Shown: positions 19,001-28,111 of the stretch, piece by piece
Layout: every line of letters starts with the position of its first letter
How positions within the stretch are numbered: position 1 is the stretch's first letter
Made by a program: the position numbers and the translations under genes
Notes under the pieces: model-generated
Seen by the model: only the letters and a program-made list of their open reading frames with translations
What the model was told of the DNA's origin: nothing
Database searches by the model: none
Source of the DNA: CCY15215 sp039194995
Lineage (GTDB): Bacteria > Cyanobacteriota > Cyanobacteriia > Cyanobacteriales > Spirulinaceae
Length of the DNA: 64,000 nt
Assembly (NCBI GenBank): GCA_039194995.1
Contig: JBCCVR010000012.1
Coordinates: forward strand, 1 to 64,000
Direction: 5' to 3'

Positions 19001-19567
19001 TATTTTCCCTGTCAGTCGGAAGGAAATACACTCTACATCTACGATCCAGAAGATCCCGAAGCCAAACGAGAAGTCACCCAGTTTGAATTTCCCCGACAAA
19101 AAGATAAGCGACGATTGTGCATTGCTGACTTTTTTGCACCAAAAGAATCGGGAGTTGTGGATGTCTTTCCCATGCAGGCGGTAACAATGGGAGAAATCGC
19201 CACGGAATACGCGAAAAAACTGTTTGATGCCGATGACTATGCCAATTATCTTTACTTCCACGGGATGGCGGTACAAACTGCTGAAGCCTTGGCAGAATGG
19301 TGTCATGTTCAGATTCGGAAAGAATTAGGATTCGGGGATAAGGAACCGGATAATCTGCGGGATATCTTGCAACAACGCTATCAGGGTTCTCGCTATAGTT
19401 TTGGTTATCCCGCTTGTCCGAATATTCAGGATCAAGACAAACAATTGGCATTATTGGGATGCGATCGCATTAATTTGTACATGGATGAAAGCGAACAACT
19501 CTATCCCGAACAATCGACAACGGCACTTGTTACTTATCATCCCGTTGCCAAATATTTCAGCATCTAA
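16022..19567 (+). CDS. metH: methionine synthase, cobalamin-dependent
   Basis: This 1181-residue protein transfers a methyl group from 5-methyltetrahydrofolate to homocysteine via cobalamin to make methionine. Module order is normal: homocysteine-binding domain (residues about 10-310; FDGAMGTNLQ; zinc cysteines in LNCATGP and GGCCGT), pterin-binding domain (about 345-600; GERLNASGSKK), cobalamin cap and binding domains (about 640-870; the axial histidine in GDVHDIGKN, then GGAALTP), and reactivation domain (about 960-1181; RYSFGYPACPN for S-adenosylmethionine). The start at ATG 16022 (MNSPFLDRLN) matches the family; an open frame extends 11 codons upstream. It is a single gene with no B12 riboswitch visible in the 190 bp upstream. 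Confidence 0.95.
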   Translation: MNSPFLDRLNSPQRPVIVFDGAMGTNLQVQELTAADFGGAEYEGCNEYLVHTKPEAVATVHRGFLEAGADVIETDTFGGTPFVLAEYDLADQAYYLNKTAAELAKKVAAEYSTPEKPRFVAGSMGPGTKLPTLGNIDFDTLRESYIVQTEGLIDGGVDLLLVETCQDVLQIKAALNAIEEVFANKKQRLPLMVSVTVEQQGTMLVGTEIGAAMTILEPYPIDILGLNCATGPDLMKEHIKYLSEHSPFAISCIPNAGLPENIGGHAHYRLTPMELKMALMHFVEDLGVQIIGGCCGTRPAHIEQLTDIAKTLTPKERTPHYEPSAASIYSPQPYIHDNSFLIVGERLNASGSKKCRTLLNKEDWDGLVYLAKSQTKEGAHVLDVNVDYVGRDGIKDMHELVSRLVVSKSAPLPLMLDSTEWEKMESGLKVAGGKCILNSTNYEDGEPRFYKVLELAKKYGAGVVIGTIDEDGMARTADKKFEIAKRAYDAAVEYGIPGRELFFDSLALPISTGIEEDRENGKATIESIARIRQELPDCHIILGVSNVSFGLNAAARQVLNSVFLHEAMQAGMDAAIVSASKILPLAKIDEKHQKVCLDLIYDRREFNGDVCTYDPLTQLTDIFAGKKAKKGEAIDLNLPIEERLKQHIIDGERIGLDAALEESLKQYAPLEIINTFLLDGMKVVGELFGSGKMQLPFVLQSAQTMKAAVAYLEPLMDKDESAGNAKGTVVIATVKGDVHDIGKNLVDIILSNNGYEVINLGIKQPVENIIKAYEESNADCIAMSGLLVKSTAFMKDNLETFNDRGITVPVILGGAALTPKFVNQDCQNTYKGRVVYGKDAFSDLHFMDKLMPAKKSQSWDNVKGFLGEFAEKNGAVQNGDRKSVEASKTEEKIQVPEVIDTRRSEAVDIDIPRPTPPFWGSKILQSEELPIEEIFEYLDLQALFVGQWQFRKTKDQSKEEYNAFLEAKVHPILAEWKQRIIEEKSLHPTLIYGYFPCQSEGNTLYIYDPEDPEAKREVTQFEFPRQKDKRRLCIADFFAPKESGVVDVFPMQAVTMGEIATEYAKKLFDADDYANYLYFHGMAVQTAEALAEWCHVQIRKELGFGDKEPDNLRDILQQRYQGSRYSFGYPACPNIQDQDKQLALLGCDRINLYMDESEQLYPEQSTTALVTYHPVAKYFSI

Positions 19568-19723
19568 AGAAATCCTGCAAAGAATAGTTGCGCGATCGCC
19601 AATCCCCTCTCTCTTTGCGTCAAGAAAATTAACATTTTGTTGGTAAGCGCTCTCCGGTCAATTTCGTTAGAATGGAAATCGCGTGAGATTGAACTTTCAT
19701 TCATTGATTCAAGAAAACTTACC

Positions 19724-20413
19724 ATGATTACTGTCGCACAGGCACAGCCCAACGAACGCGCCCGCTTTATTCAAAAAACCTACACCCATCTGGCGGGGGC
19801 GATCGCTGCATTTATCGCACTCGAATTTATCTTTTTCCAAACGGGTATTGCCGAATTAATCACCCGGGTTGCCATTTCTAGCCGCTTTAGCTGGTTGGCA
19901 ATTTTGGGTGGATTTGCTTTGCTGGGTTGGATGTCTAGGGGCTTGACGGCTCGCGCTAACGAACCAAACGTACAATATATGGGACTCGGCTTATATGTTG
20001 TCGGCGAAGCCATCCTCTTTGCACCGCTTTTATTTATGGCGGCATTTTTCTCGGATCCAACTGTCATTCCTACGGCGGGAATCCTCACTTTGTTGATGTT
20101 TGGCGGTTTAACCGCGATCGCGTTTACTTCGGGAACAGATTTCACCTTCCTCGGCGGAATCTTGAAATTGGGCGGTTTTGTGGCTCTGGGATTGATTCTT
20201 TGTAGCGCCATTTTTGGATTTACTTTGGGTTTATTATTCTCGGTGGTGATGGTTGTGTTTGCTTCGGCGGCGATTCTTTACACGACTTCTAACGTGATGC
20301 ACCGTTACTCAAGCGAGCATTATGTGGCAGCTTCTCTGGAACTCTTTGCTGCGGTTGCTTTGCTCTTCTGGTATATGCTGCGAATTCTGATGGCATTGTC
20401 TTCTCGTCGCTAG
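19724..20413 (+). CDS. Bax inhibitor-1 family membrane protein
   Basis: A 229-residue protein with seven predicted membrane segments, starting MITVAQAQPNERARFIQKTY. This is the usual N-terminus for the BI-1/YccA family (UPF0005): a short soluble stretch, then helix 1 LAGAIAAFIALEF. Family members are Ca2+-leak or stress-protective membrane proteins; YccA in E. coli interacts with the FtsH protease. The acidic pair used by BsYetJ for proton sensing is not easily placed here. The gene ends in a strong terminator with a UUCG loop. Confidence 0.8.
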   Translation: MITVAQAQPNERARFIQKTYTHLAGAIAAFIALEFIFFQTGIAELITRVAISSRFSWLAILGGFALLGWMSRGLTARANEPNVQYMGLGLYVVGEAILFAPLLFMAAFFSDPTVIPTAGILTLLMFGGLTAIAFTSGTDFTFLGGILKLGGFVALGLILCSAIFGFTLGLLFSVVMVVFASAAILYTTSNVMHRYSSEHYVAASLELFAAVALLFWYMLRILMALSSRR

Positions 20414-20463
20414 AGTTTATCTCCTCTAGCTCCCCTTCGTAAGGGAGAAATTTGGATCTACTG

Positions 20464-20496
20464 GAGGTGTTGTTCGCAACACCTCTATAATTTTTT
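20464..20496 (+). terminator. rho-independent terminator with UUCG tetraloop
   Basis: GAGGTGTTG, loop TTCG, then CAACACCTC (20464-20485), followed by TATAATTTTTT. This is a stable nine-pair stem with a tetraloop and T tract, 50 bp after the Bax inhibitor-1 family gene. Confidence 0.8.
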
Positions 20497-20517
20497 CAGC
20501 CTGTTTTTGCGATCGCC

Positions 20518-21045
20518 ATGTCCAGCATCAATCTCCCCACTTGGATCACCCTGTCTCGACTGTTGGGCGTTCCTTTTATTTTCTTTTTCCTCCAAGATCC
20601 CAGCGATCGCCATCGTCTCATCGCTTTAGGCATCTTTCTCCTCGCAGCCGGAACCGACTGGCTGGATGGCTATTTGGCTCGCAAACTCAACCAAATCACC
20701 GAGCTGGGCAAATTCCTCGATCCCCTCGTAGATAAACTCTTGGTCTTCGCACCTTCTTTAATCTTAATTCAATGGGGTGTCGTGCCAGCATGGGGCGTAT
20801 TTTTGATTTTGGCACGAGAACTGGCGATCGCGGGCTGGCGCGTCAATCAAACCGTTATTTCCGGTGCCAATATTTGGGGCAAGCTCAAAACCGTGGTGCA
20901 AATTGCGGCGATCGCTTGTTTAATTGCCCCGCTACCGGATGCTTGGCGATTGTTTTCTCTGGGTCTCTTTTGGCTAGCCGTCATTTTAACGGTAATTTCC
21001 GGTGGCTTGTATCTTTTCCCTTCTGGCAGTGCGAGCGATCGCTAA
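20518..21045 (+). CDS. pgsA: CDP-diacylglycerol-glycerol-3-phosphate 3-phosphatidyltransferase
   Basis: A 175-residue integral membrane enzyme making phosphatidylglycerol phosphate, the precursor of phosphatidylglycerol needed by photosystems. The CDP-alcohol phosphatidyltransferase signature DG(x)2AR(x)8G(x)3D(x)3D is complete in TDWLDGYLARKLN and ELGKFLDPLVDKL. It begins LPTWITLSRLLGVPFIFFFL (helix 1) and has about five membrane helices. The size is normal for PgsA. Substrate could in principle be another alcohol, but PgsA is the only expected family member of this length in cyanobacteria. Confidence 0.85.
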   Translation: MSSINLPTWITLSRLLGVPFIFFFLQDPSDRHRLIALGIFLLAAGTDWLDGYLARKLNQITELGKFLDPLVDKLLVFAPSLILIQWGVVPAWGVFLILARELAIAGWRVNQTVISGANIWGKLKTVVQIAAIACLIAPLPDAWRLFSLGLFWLAVILTVISGGLYLFPSGSASDR

Positions 21046-21400
21046 AAAAATGTTTTTTGGGGATAAGTCGCGTTGAAAAAGTAAATCGGCTGTATACCTT
21101 ATCGTGCAAGAGTTTTGAATGCTACGAGATTGCTTTAATACCGATAATCACACTTATCGGATTTAAAAATCCAACACCAATTCGATCCCGTGCAAGATTT
21201 GGCGACCGCGAAAGAAATTCCCGAACGACATCCCCAAAGAGATTTAAAATGGCGGAATAAGAGTCTACGATTTCAAATCAATGCGATCGCCCGCTATTCG
21301 ATGGTAGGATGTTGCCTGCAATGTCCCCAGCCCCCAAACCTATCTCAGCACCTACACCATCACAACCTCGGCACAACTCAGTGACCCCCAAAGTTGCATC
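21046..21400. other. intergenic stretch, no gene seen
   Basis: 355 bp between pgsA and the GAF protein. Only shadow-length open frames are present. The sequence includes a HIP1 core at about 21284. It presumably holds the GAF gene's promoter. Confidence 0.4.
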
Positions 21401-23641
21401 ATGACCTCAAACTCATTTTCTTCCCCCACCCAAGATGCCAGCAGCAATGGAATGCCCCTAACCCCCGAAATGCTGGAGGGCTCCCACAATTACAAAAAAA
21501 TGTTGGGGTTGGTCTTAGAATGGACGGGTAAAGAACCTTTCCTAACGCAAATTCTCTTCAAAATGCTTTTAGGGGGACAAGAAGCACCGATCTTTGGGGA
21601 GGAGCAAGAGTGGGTCAATCAGATGGTGCGATCGCGCATTATCAAAAACTGGGAGAAAAATCCCCAACTCAAACCCCTTTGGAACATTCGCGATCGCATT
21701 CTCAAAAGCAAAGAGAAAAAGAATAATATCAAGCTCCTGAAGTTTTATCGCGAAATTGTCAGAAAAGAATCCGTTTTTGCCGATAATAGTCCGGAACAAA
21801 AAGACCTGCGCTTATTGGGGTTAATCGTCCAACAAAGAGGACGATTAAAGGTTCACAATAAAATCTATCAAGAAGTTTTTAATCTCGAGTGGATCGATAA
21901 AGCAATTTCCAAGTTAGAAGCCAATCTCGAACCCGATGATGATGAATTCTTACAAGCCTTTAGCGAACTCGAACGCAAATTACTCCAACGTCAAGCCGAT
22001 ATTCTCGCCAAAATTGAAAGCGGCGATGCTGACGAACAAACCGTCAGTCAACCCGTTTACGAAACCTTACGGGATTTAACTGCAAAAGTGGGGCAATTAG
22101 TCGGAGCGGATCGCTGCACGATTTTCCTGCTCAACGACGAGAAAACCGAACTTTGGTCTCTGGTCGCCGAAGATGAAAGCGGACAGTTTCTCGATATCCG
22201 CGTCCGCGTCGGCCAAGGGATTGCCGGCTTGGTGGCGAAAAATAAACAAGTGGTTCATATTGCCGATAACGTTTACGAAGATCCGCGATCGCGCCTCGTC
22301 AAAGAATCCGATAAAAAATATAATTATCACACCAAAAATATCCTTGCCTTTCCTATTTTAAACGACGAAGCCGATATTGTTGCCGTCGTCCAACTCCTTA
22401 ATAAGATTGTTAAAAAAGAAGGAGATCCCGCCGGATTTACCCATCAAGATTTAGAGCGCTTGGCGAAATGCGTGATTCCCGTGCGAGGGATTTTAGAAAC
22501 CTGTCAATCTTGCTACGAAGGCATTAAAAAAGCTCAAGCAACCGCCGCCTTAGCCAAAGCCACGCGATCGCTCAATCAGGTCAACTTAGACACCGATATG
22601 ATTTTAGAGCGGGTCATGGGAGCCGCGAAAGAATTGCTCAACGCCGATCGCGCCACCCTCTGGTTAGTGGATCGGCGGCGGGGAGATTTATGGACGAAAA
22701 TTCCCGGGAAAGGGGAAATTCGCTGTCCCATTGGGGTGGGTTTTGCCGGACAAGTGGCGGATAGCCGCAAGCCGATGGTGATTCCCTTCGATCTCTATGA
22801 CGATCCCAACGCCGAAAATGCGAAGAAAACCGACGCTCAGACTCACTATCGTACCTGTAGTTTGCTCTGTATGCCCGTTATCGCTCCTGATGGCGAACTG
22901 GTTGGTGTTTCTCAGTTAGTGAATAAAATTAAATCCGGAATGGAGGGAACTTACAATCCCAGTACCTATCCCAAAGTTCCAGAATTTTTTCAGGCAAGTT
23001 TCGATAAAAACGATCGCCAATCGATGGAGGTTTTTAACGAACGAGTCGGGGCAATTCTCCAATACGCCAAAGCTCACGAAGATCTCAAAGAAGCCAGTTA
23101 TATCGAACCGAAAGAAGCCATTCAACAGACTCTTTCTCTGTTTGGCAATCTCTTTGAAGAAAACGAGGACAGTCGTTACAATACCCTCTATTCCCTACTC
23201 AGTTCTCTAACAGCTTCAGTCGGTAAATATATTGCCGCCGAACACAGTCATATTTTTCTCGTCGATACCGACAAACAGGAAATTTGGTCTCTTGCTTTCG
23301 ATGGGAAAACCGCCTGTGCCAAAGAATTTCATCTTCCAGCAAATCGCGGCATTGCCGGGAAATTATTGAGCGATCGCGAAGCAAAAAAAAGCAATAAAGT
23401 CGCTCAGATTAAAGATAGTTTCGTGCGCGTCGGCTTGCGAAAAGACCGGGCGGCACAATTGCAACATATTCTCTTATTTCCCGTCATCGACTCGGACGGA
23501 AATTTCGTCGCGATCGTTCGCCTGCTCAACAAGCGTCAATCCGACACCGGATTTACCACCGAAGACGTGGCAAAATTAAAACAAAAATCACCCGATTTAC
23601 TGCCGATTTTGCAAGCCTTCCAATCCTTCCGCAAAGAATAA
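21401..23641 (+). CDS. triple-GAF domain protein
   Basis: A 746-residue soluble protein. Residues 1-210 are a helical N-terminal region (MLEGSHNYKKMLGLVLEWTG; a MoxR/winged-helix-like segment is possible). GAF domains lie at about 225-370 (AKVGQLVGADRCTIFLLND, IAGLVAKN), 405-555 (LLNADRATLWLVDRRRGDLW, VGFAGQVADSRKPMVIPFD) and 600-735 (EHSHIFLVDTDKQEIWSLAF, NRGIAGKLL). No output domain is present. It resembles the sensory half of cyanobacterial adenylate cyclases or kinases, so it may work by binding a ligand and a partner. GAF domains 1 and 2 share the NxxY/F and NKI motifs of cyclic nucleotide-binding GAFs (cf. CyaB2), which is an inference. Confidence 0.8.
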   Translation: MTSNSFSSPTQDASSNGMPLTPEMLEGSHNYKKMLGLVLEWTGKEPFLTQILFKMLLGGQEAPIFGEEQEWVNQMVRSRIIKNWEKNPQLKPLWNIRDRILKSKEKKNNIKLLKFYREIVRKESVFADNSPEQKDLRLLGLIVQQRGRLKVHNKIYQEVFNLEWIDKAISKLEANLEPDDDEFLQAFSELERKLLQRQADILAKIESGDADEQTVSQPVYETLRDLTAKVGQLVGADRCTIFLLNDEKTELWSLVAEDESGQFLDIRVRVGQGIAGLVAKNKQVVHIADNVYEDPRSRLVKESDKKYNYHTKNILAFPILNDEADIVAVVQLLNKIVKKEGDPAGFTHQDLERLAKCVIPVRGILETCQSCYEGIKKAQATAALAKATRSLNQVNLDTDMILERVMGAAKELLNADRATLWLVDRRRGDLWTKIPGKGEIRCPIGVGFAGQVADSRKPMVIPFDLYDDPNAENAKKTDAQTHYRTCSLLCMPVIAPDGELVGVSQLVNKIKSGMEGTYNPSTYPKVPEFFQASFDKNDRQSMEVFNERVGAILQYAKAHEDLKEASYIEPKEAIQQTLSLFGNLFEENEDSRYNTLYSLLSSLTASVGKYIAAEHSHIFLVDTDKQEIWSLAFDGKTACAKEFHLPANRGIAGKLLSDREAKKSNKVAQIKDSFVRVGLRKDRAAQLQHILLFPVIDSDGNFVAIVRLLNKRQSDTGFTTEDVAKLKQKSPDLLPILQAFQSFRKE

Positions 23642-23646
23642 GAAAA

Positions 23647-23719
23647 CCCAACTCCCCTTCTTTTCCCCTCTTACAAAGGGGGGTTAGGGGGGATTTCCAA
23701 TAACTAATAACTAATAACA
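23647..23719. repeat. dispersed C-rich/palindromic repeat (variant)
   Basis: A C-rich block, then CCCCTCTTACAAAGGGGGG and GTTAGGGGGGATTT, then TAACTAATAACTAATAAC just before the symporter ATG. It is a variant of the repeat seen in the tlyA and coaE regions (C-rich block, short palindrome, then an AATAACCAATAAC-like tail). Confidence 0.6.
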
Positions 23720-23725
23720 AAATCC

Positions 23726-25156
23726 ATGCTGCAACTCAATTGGAGTTCTTTGTTTGTCCAAGCCGATCGCGGATTTCAAGTTTTGGCTGATGGACTGTAC
23801 GATCTCCTGTTTATTCGTATTTTTGGCTGTCCCTTAATTGTGGTGTGGTTGCTGGTTGGCGGAATTATTCTCAGCTTGAGATTGAAGTTTATTAATTTTC
23901 GCGGGTTTTCTCACGCGATCGCAATTGCCAGAGGGAAATACGACGATCCAAGCGATCGCGGTGAGGTAACATCATTACAAGCCCTCGCAACAGCACTTTC
24001 GGCAACGGTGGGGGTTGGTAACATTGCCGGAGTTGCGATCGCGATCGGCTTGGGGGGGTTGGGTTCTATTTTTTGGATGGTGGTTATCGGTTTATTGGCA
24101 ACAAACGTGAAATTTCTCGAATGCACCCTCGCACAAAAATATCGTATTCTGGGTGCTGACGGTCATTTTTCCGGCGGTCCGACCTGCTACCTCTCCCAAG
24201 GATTGGCCAAACAAGGGCGAAAAAGATTGGGGCAATTTTGTGCGATTCTCTTTGCCCTTTGTTGTATTTTTGCATCTTGGGGATCGAGCGGTATATTTCA
24301 AGTCAATCAATCTTACAGTGCCTTTTCTCGCGTTTTTTCCTTTATTCCGCCTTGGAGTTACGGTCTTTTTCTCGTTGTTTGCGTCGGCACGGTCATTCTT
24401 GGCGGCATCGAACGAATTGGCAAAGTTGCAGAACTTCTCGTCCCTCTCATGTCGGGAATTTATCTCTTGGGAACTATCTCGATTTTAGTCATCAAATGGC
24501 ATTTTCTGCCAGAAGCGATCGTCGAAATTCTTGCTTCTGCTTTGACATTAAAAGCAGGATTGGGAGGATTAATAGGCGGGATTTTACAAGGCATACAACG
24601 AGGGACTTTTGCGAATGAAATGGGCGTGGGTTCTTCCGCGATCGCCCATGCTGCTTCCAAACAACACGTTCCCCTGCGCGAAGGATTTTTAGCGTCTCTC
24701 GAACCTTTAGTTATCGCATTAATTTCCCTCATGACCGGATTGGCGATCGCCGTCACGGGCGTATATCGAAGTTCCGATCTCGTCAGCACTCAAGGCGGTC
24801 GTTTGGCAGCAATGGCCTTTGAGAGCGCCCTACCTTGGTTTCCCTATATATTAGCAGCATCCATGTTTTTATTTGCTTTCTCCACGGCAATTTCTTGGGG
24901 ATATTACGGCGAATCTTGTTGGGCTTATTTATTCGGTTCGAGAACCACGATAATGTATAAAATTATCCAATTGATCTTTCTCTTTTTAGGGCCGATTGTG
25001 AATTCAGAATCGGTGGTTAAATTTGGCGATATAACATTATTGGTCATGACATTGCCTAATATCTTGGGTTTGTATTTCCTCTGTGGCGAAGTAAGGCAAG
25101 AAGCAGATGAGTATATGAACCGTCTCGAAACTGAACCCGAAGTGATGATTAACTAA
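23726..25156 (+). CDS. alanine/glycine:cation symporter family protein
   Basis: A 476-residue membrane protein of the AGCS family, which takes up alanine or glycine with Na+ or H+. Family signatures are SLRLKFINFRGFSHAIAIAR, ATALSATVGVGNIAGVAIAI, GGPTCYLSQGL, AGLGGLIGGILQGIQRGTFA followed by NEMGVGSSAIAHA, and AISWGYYGESCWAYLFG. About ten to eleven membrane helices are seen. The motif GNIAG and the NE(x)GxGSS loop form the substrate and Na+ site in the family. The stop overlaps the convergent flippase gene by four bp. Confidence 0.85.
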   Translation: MLQLNWSSLFVQADRGFQVLADGLYDLLFIRIFGCPLIVVWLLVGGIILSLRLKFINFRGFSHAIAIARGKYDDPSDRGEVTSLQALATALSATVGVGNIAGVAIAIGLGGLGSIFWMVVIGLLATNVKFLECTLAQKYRILGADGHFSGGPTCYLSQGLAKQGRKRLGQFCAILFALCCIFASWGSSGIFQVNQSYSAFSRVFSFIPPWSYGLFLVVCVGTVILGGIERIGKVAELLVPLMSGIYLLGTISILVIKWHFLPEAIVEILASALTLKAGLGGLIGGILQGIQRGTFANEMGVGSSAIAHAASKQHVPLREGFLASLEPLVIALISLMTGLAIAVTGVYRSSDLVSTQGGRLAAMAFESALPWFPYILAASMFLFAFSTAISWGYYGESCWAYLFGSRTTIMYKIIQLIFLFLGPIVNSESVVKFGDITLLVMTLPNILGLYFLCGEVRQEADEYMNRLETEPEVMIN

Positions 25157-26523
25157 ATATTCGATCGATCCTTTTCTGGTGCGATATTCCTTCTTATCAA
25201 AGCATAAAAAATTGAGGGATTGATTTTAACATACTTCATGACGAGAACAGACATACAAAGATTCCAAATAACTAATGTAGAAGTCGTCGCGATCGCGGCC
25301 CCGGCTGCACCAAATTTAGGAATCAATAAAGCATTTAAACCAATATTCATTACCCCACAGCATCCCGAAACAATGACCGATTTATTTTGATGTCCCGTCA
25401 TCATCATTAAATTGCCCACAGAGCCGCATAATACATCAACTAAATGACCGATCAGAAGGATCTTTAGGGCTAAATGTGCCGTTAAGAATTCTGAACCGAA
25501 AAGACCGAGAATAGGTTGAGAAAAGATTGCTAAAGTAACCGCGATCGCCATAGAAGGCGCAAAGATCCAAAGTGTCACCGCCGCGACTATTTTTTGCAGT
25601 CCTTCGCGATCGCTTTTCGCATAAAGAATCGCATAAGCAGGAGAAGCAACGAGATTTAAACTCTCTAGAATAAACGTCGTCCATAAAGCCGTTTTCGAAG
25701 CTGCTGTGTAAATTCCTGCCTCTCCTGCACCCGATAAACTTCCCACCATAATAATATCTGTTTGCGTCAGCAGAATTTCAAATGTTCGATCGAATAACAA
25801 AGGAAGTGCCACCAATAACCATTGACGCGGTTTATAAATGGGTTGAGTTTCGCCAATTTCGCGATCGAATTTAACCCAAAGAGAAGCACCTTGAAAAACA
25901 ACCACAACAAAAAGCATTAAAAGTGCCACGCGAATCATGGGAATGCTCGTAACAGGGGAGGTATGACGAAAGACAAAAAAACCGCCTCCTAGGACGAAAA
26001 GCGGCCAGAGAACCTTTGAAGGACCATAAGCTAAAAGAATATTATCGACTCCCCTCGCCATATCTTCTTGTAACTGAATAAAGGCTTGTAAGGGAATTAA
26101 CCAAATACCTGCTAGTAAAACAGGAGCATAAAGAAAATCATCGTGGCGATCGAGGAAAGAAATAAGTTCAATTCCTGCCAAACAAAGGATTAAACTCGTT
26201 CCCGCCGTGAATTGCCAACTCCTGAGAATTAAGCCACGCAATTCTCCCCATTCCTGGCGTACGCGGTATTCCGAAATAAAGCGCAAAACCGCTCGAGGCA
26301 AACCCAAACTCGCAGGAATTGCCAACACCAACGACCACGAAATTGCATATTCATAGAGTCCGTATTGCGTTTTTCCCATCCAACGCGCGAGAAAAACTGG
26401 CACGACATAAGTTAAGGCCATACCAATGCCTTGCAATATCAAAATTGTCGCTGCATTTTTGGCTAAAGCACCCAGTTTAACGCTATCATCAGTTTGACCG
26501 AGAGAGGTTTGGATTGTTGCCAT
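25153..26523 (-). CDS. oligosaccharide flippase family protein
   Basis: A 456-residue polytopic membrane protein with about twelve to fourteen predicted helices, of the Wzx/polysaccharide-transporter branch of the MOP superfamily: LGALAKNAATILILQGIGMA, VPVFLARWMGKTQYGLYEYA, RFISEYRVRQEWGELRGLIL, LGNLMMMTGHQNKSVIVSG-like segment and ALLIPKFGAAGAAIATTSTL. It would move lipid-linked sugars across the inner membrane for capsule or envelope polysaccharide. ATG at 26523 is the start; the frame continues upstream only by a TTG. No glycosyltransferases lie nearby, so its substrate is unknown. Confidence 0.8.
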   Translation of the reverse strand: MATIQTSLGQTDDSVKLGALAKNAATILILQGIGMALTYVVPVFLARWMGKTQYGLYEYAISWSLVLAIPASLGLPRAVLRFISEYRVRQEWGELRGLILRSWQFTAGTSLILCLAGIELISFLDRHDDFLYAPVLLAGIWLIPLQAFIQLQEDMARGVDNILLAYGPSKVLWPLFVLGGGFFVFRHTSPVTSIPMIRVALLMLFVVVVFQGASLWVKFDREIGETQPIYKPRQWLLVALPLLFDRTFEILLTQTDIIMVGSLSGAGEAGIYTAASKTALWTTFILESLNLVASPAYAILYAKSDREGLQKIVAAVTLWIFAPSMAIAVTLAIFSQPILGLFGSEFLTAHLALKILLIGHLVDVLCGSVGNLMMMTGHQNKSVIVSGCCGVMNIGLNALLIPKFGAAGAAIATTSTLVIWNLCMSVLVMKYVKINPSIFYALIRRNIAPEKDRSNI

Positions 26524-26603
26524 CAATTACCGTTTGTGATTTTGCATGAATATTGTGATTGTCCTCTTTTACAAACTATTTAAAGCGGATCGCCTCGAAT
26601 ATT

Positions 26604-27728
26604 TTACGAATGTTTTCGTGCAAATTTTTCCATAAATTCGACCAAGGTTTCAACAGCTTCTAAAGTGACGCCATTATAAAGACTAACGAGACATCCACTT
26701 CGGGTGCGATGTCCGGCAACTCCAATAATTTTAGCTTCTCGCGCTTCTTGAATAAATTGCTGTTCTAGTTCCTCTGTGGGAAGATTGAAAACCGCATTCA
26801 TTTGCGATCGCGATTCGACTTCAACACCACAATGGTATAAGGGATTGGCATCAATACAATGATAGAGTGTATCGGCTTTCTTTTGATTGATTTCTCCGAG
26901 ATTTTTCAGTCCGCCGATATCTTCCTCGATCCATTTTAAAATTTGCCAAGTCACGTATATGGAAAAACAGGGAGGAGTGTGATAGTTAGATTTTCGTTCG
27001 ATATGGGTGCGATAATCGAAAAGTTCGGGTAAATTATCGGGAATTCTCTCCAGCATTTCCTTGCGAATGAGAACGACCGTCACGCCAGAAAGTCCGACAT
27101 TTTTTTGAGCGTGGGCGTAAATACAATCTAAATTCGTTGTATCGATAACCTTACTCATAAAATCGGAACTCATATCGACAATGAGAGGAGCGGGAAATCT
27201 GGGGAAATGATGATATTGGGTTCCCACCACTGTATTGTTACTGCATATATGTAAATATTTCGTTCCTTCTCTGAGTTGAATTTTATCGATCGCAGGCGCA
27301 TAAGTATGATCGAGATCGCCCGAGGAGGCAACAATCTCCAAATCCCGATCCAAACTTTTTGCCGCTTTAATGGCTTTTTGCGTCCAATATCCCGTATCGA
27401 TATAATCAATGCGATCGCCACTCCCAGAAAAATTCATCGGAATCATGAGAAATTGCAGCGATCCCCCCCCTTGTAGGAAAATGACATCAAAATCATCCCC
27501 CAAATTCATTAACCGTTTAATCCGTTCTGCTCCATCGTCAATAATTGCTTGGATTTGAGGACTGCGATGACTAAGTTCCATCACGCTCATTCCCGTCCCA
27601 TTAAAGTTAAACAGTTCTGCATGAATGCGCTCGAGTACGAGGAAAGGGAGAGCGCCGGGACCGGGATAAAAATTAAGAACGCGATCGGCAAAGTTAGTTT
27701 TTGATTGGAGGATAGGTGCAGCTTGCAT
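26604..27728 (-). CDS. serC: phosphoserine aminotransferase
   Basis: A 374-residue PLP enzyme converting 3-phosphohydroxypyruvate and glutamate to phosphoserine and 2-oxoglutarate. Family features are VLNFYPGPGALP at the N-terminus, MSVMELSHRSPQIQAIID, IFLQGGGSLQFLMIPMNF, then ICSNNTVVGTQYHHFP and the PLP lysine in YAHAQKNVGLSGVTVVLIRK. The ATG at 27728 (MQAAPILQSK) is the family-like start; the open frame runs 31 codons further upstream, across a HIP1 site, with no ribosome binding site. It is divergent from the acylphosphatase gene. Confidence 0.9.
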   Translation of the reverse strand: MQAAPILQSKTNFADRVLNFYPGPGALPFLVLERIHAELFNFNGTGMSVMELSHRSPQIQAIIDDGAERIKRLMNLGDDFDVIFLQGGGSLQFLMIPMNFSGSGDRIDYIDTGYWTQKAIKAAKSLDRDLEIVASSGDLDHTYAPAIDKIQLREGTKYLHICSNNTVVGTQYHHFPRFPAPLIVDMSSDFMSKVIDTTNLDCIYAHAQKNVGLSGVTVVLIRKEMLERIPDNLPELFDYRTHIERKSNYHTPPCFSIYVTWQILKWIEEDIGGLKNLGEINQKKADTLYHCIDANPLYHCGVEVESRSQMNAVFNLPTEELEQQFIQEAREAKIIGVAGHRTRSGCLVSLYNGVTLEAVETLVEFMEKFARKHS

Positions 27729-27825
27729 AATTAATGGAGTCTTAACAACTTGGCAATCGATTAAAGTAGCCCTATAGTAGCATAGGCGATCGCCAAGCCA
27801 AAGACTCGGAGAAGGAGCCAAAAAA

Positions 27826-28101
27826 GTGAAACCAGTGCGCGTTAGAGTATGGATATCGGGAAAAGTACAGGGCGTAGGATATCGCTATTCTACCTTCCTA
27901 CAAGCGCAGGAGTTGGGGGTTAAAGGTTGGGTGAAAAATTTGGCAGACGGACGGGTACAAGCCGTTTTTGAAGGCGATCGCGAGGCAGTTGAAGCAATGC
28001 TTAAATGGTGCGATCGCGGTTCTCCTGCGGCGATTGTGCGCGAAGTTGTTGTCGAATCCGAAGAATGGGAAGGGTTAAAAGGATTTGAAATTCGCAATTG
28101 A
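27826..28101 (+). CDS. acyP: acylphosphatase
   Basis: A 91-residue protein with a GTG start preceded by GAAGGAG. The acylphosphatase signature VQGVGYRYSTFLQAQELGV contains the catalytic Arg (YR) and the oxyanion loop, and GWVKNLADGRVQAVFEGD contains the catalytic Asn. It hydrolyses carboxyl-phosphate bonds such as in acetyl phosphate or carbamoyl phosphate. Length is exactly that of the family. It converges on chlG with a 10-bp gap. Confidence 0.92.
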   Translation: MKPVRVRVWISGKVQGVGYRYSTFLQAQELGVKGWVKNLADGRVQAVFEGDREAVEAMLKWCDRGSPAAIVREVVVESEEWEGLKGFEIRN

Positions 28102-28111
28102 GATCGTAGCT

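Noticed and set aside
21190..21384. 64-codon frame between pgsA and the triple-GAF gene
   Set aside because: No family match, and the residues show no domain-like pattern.
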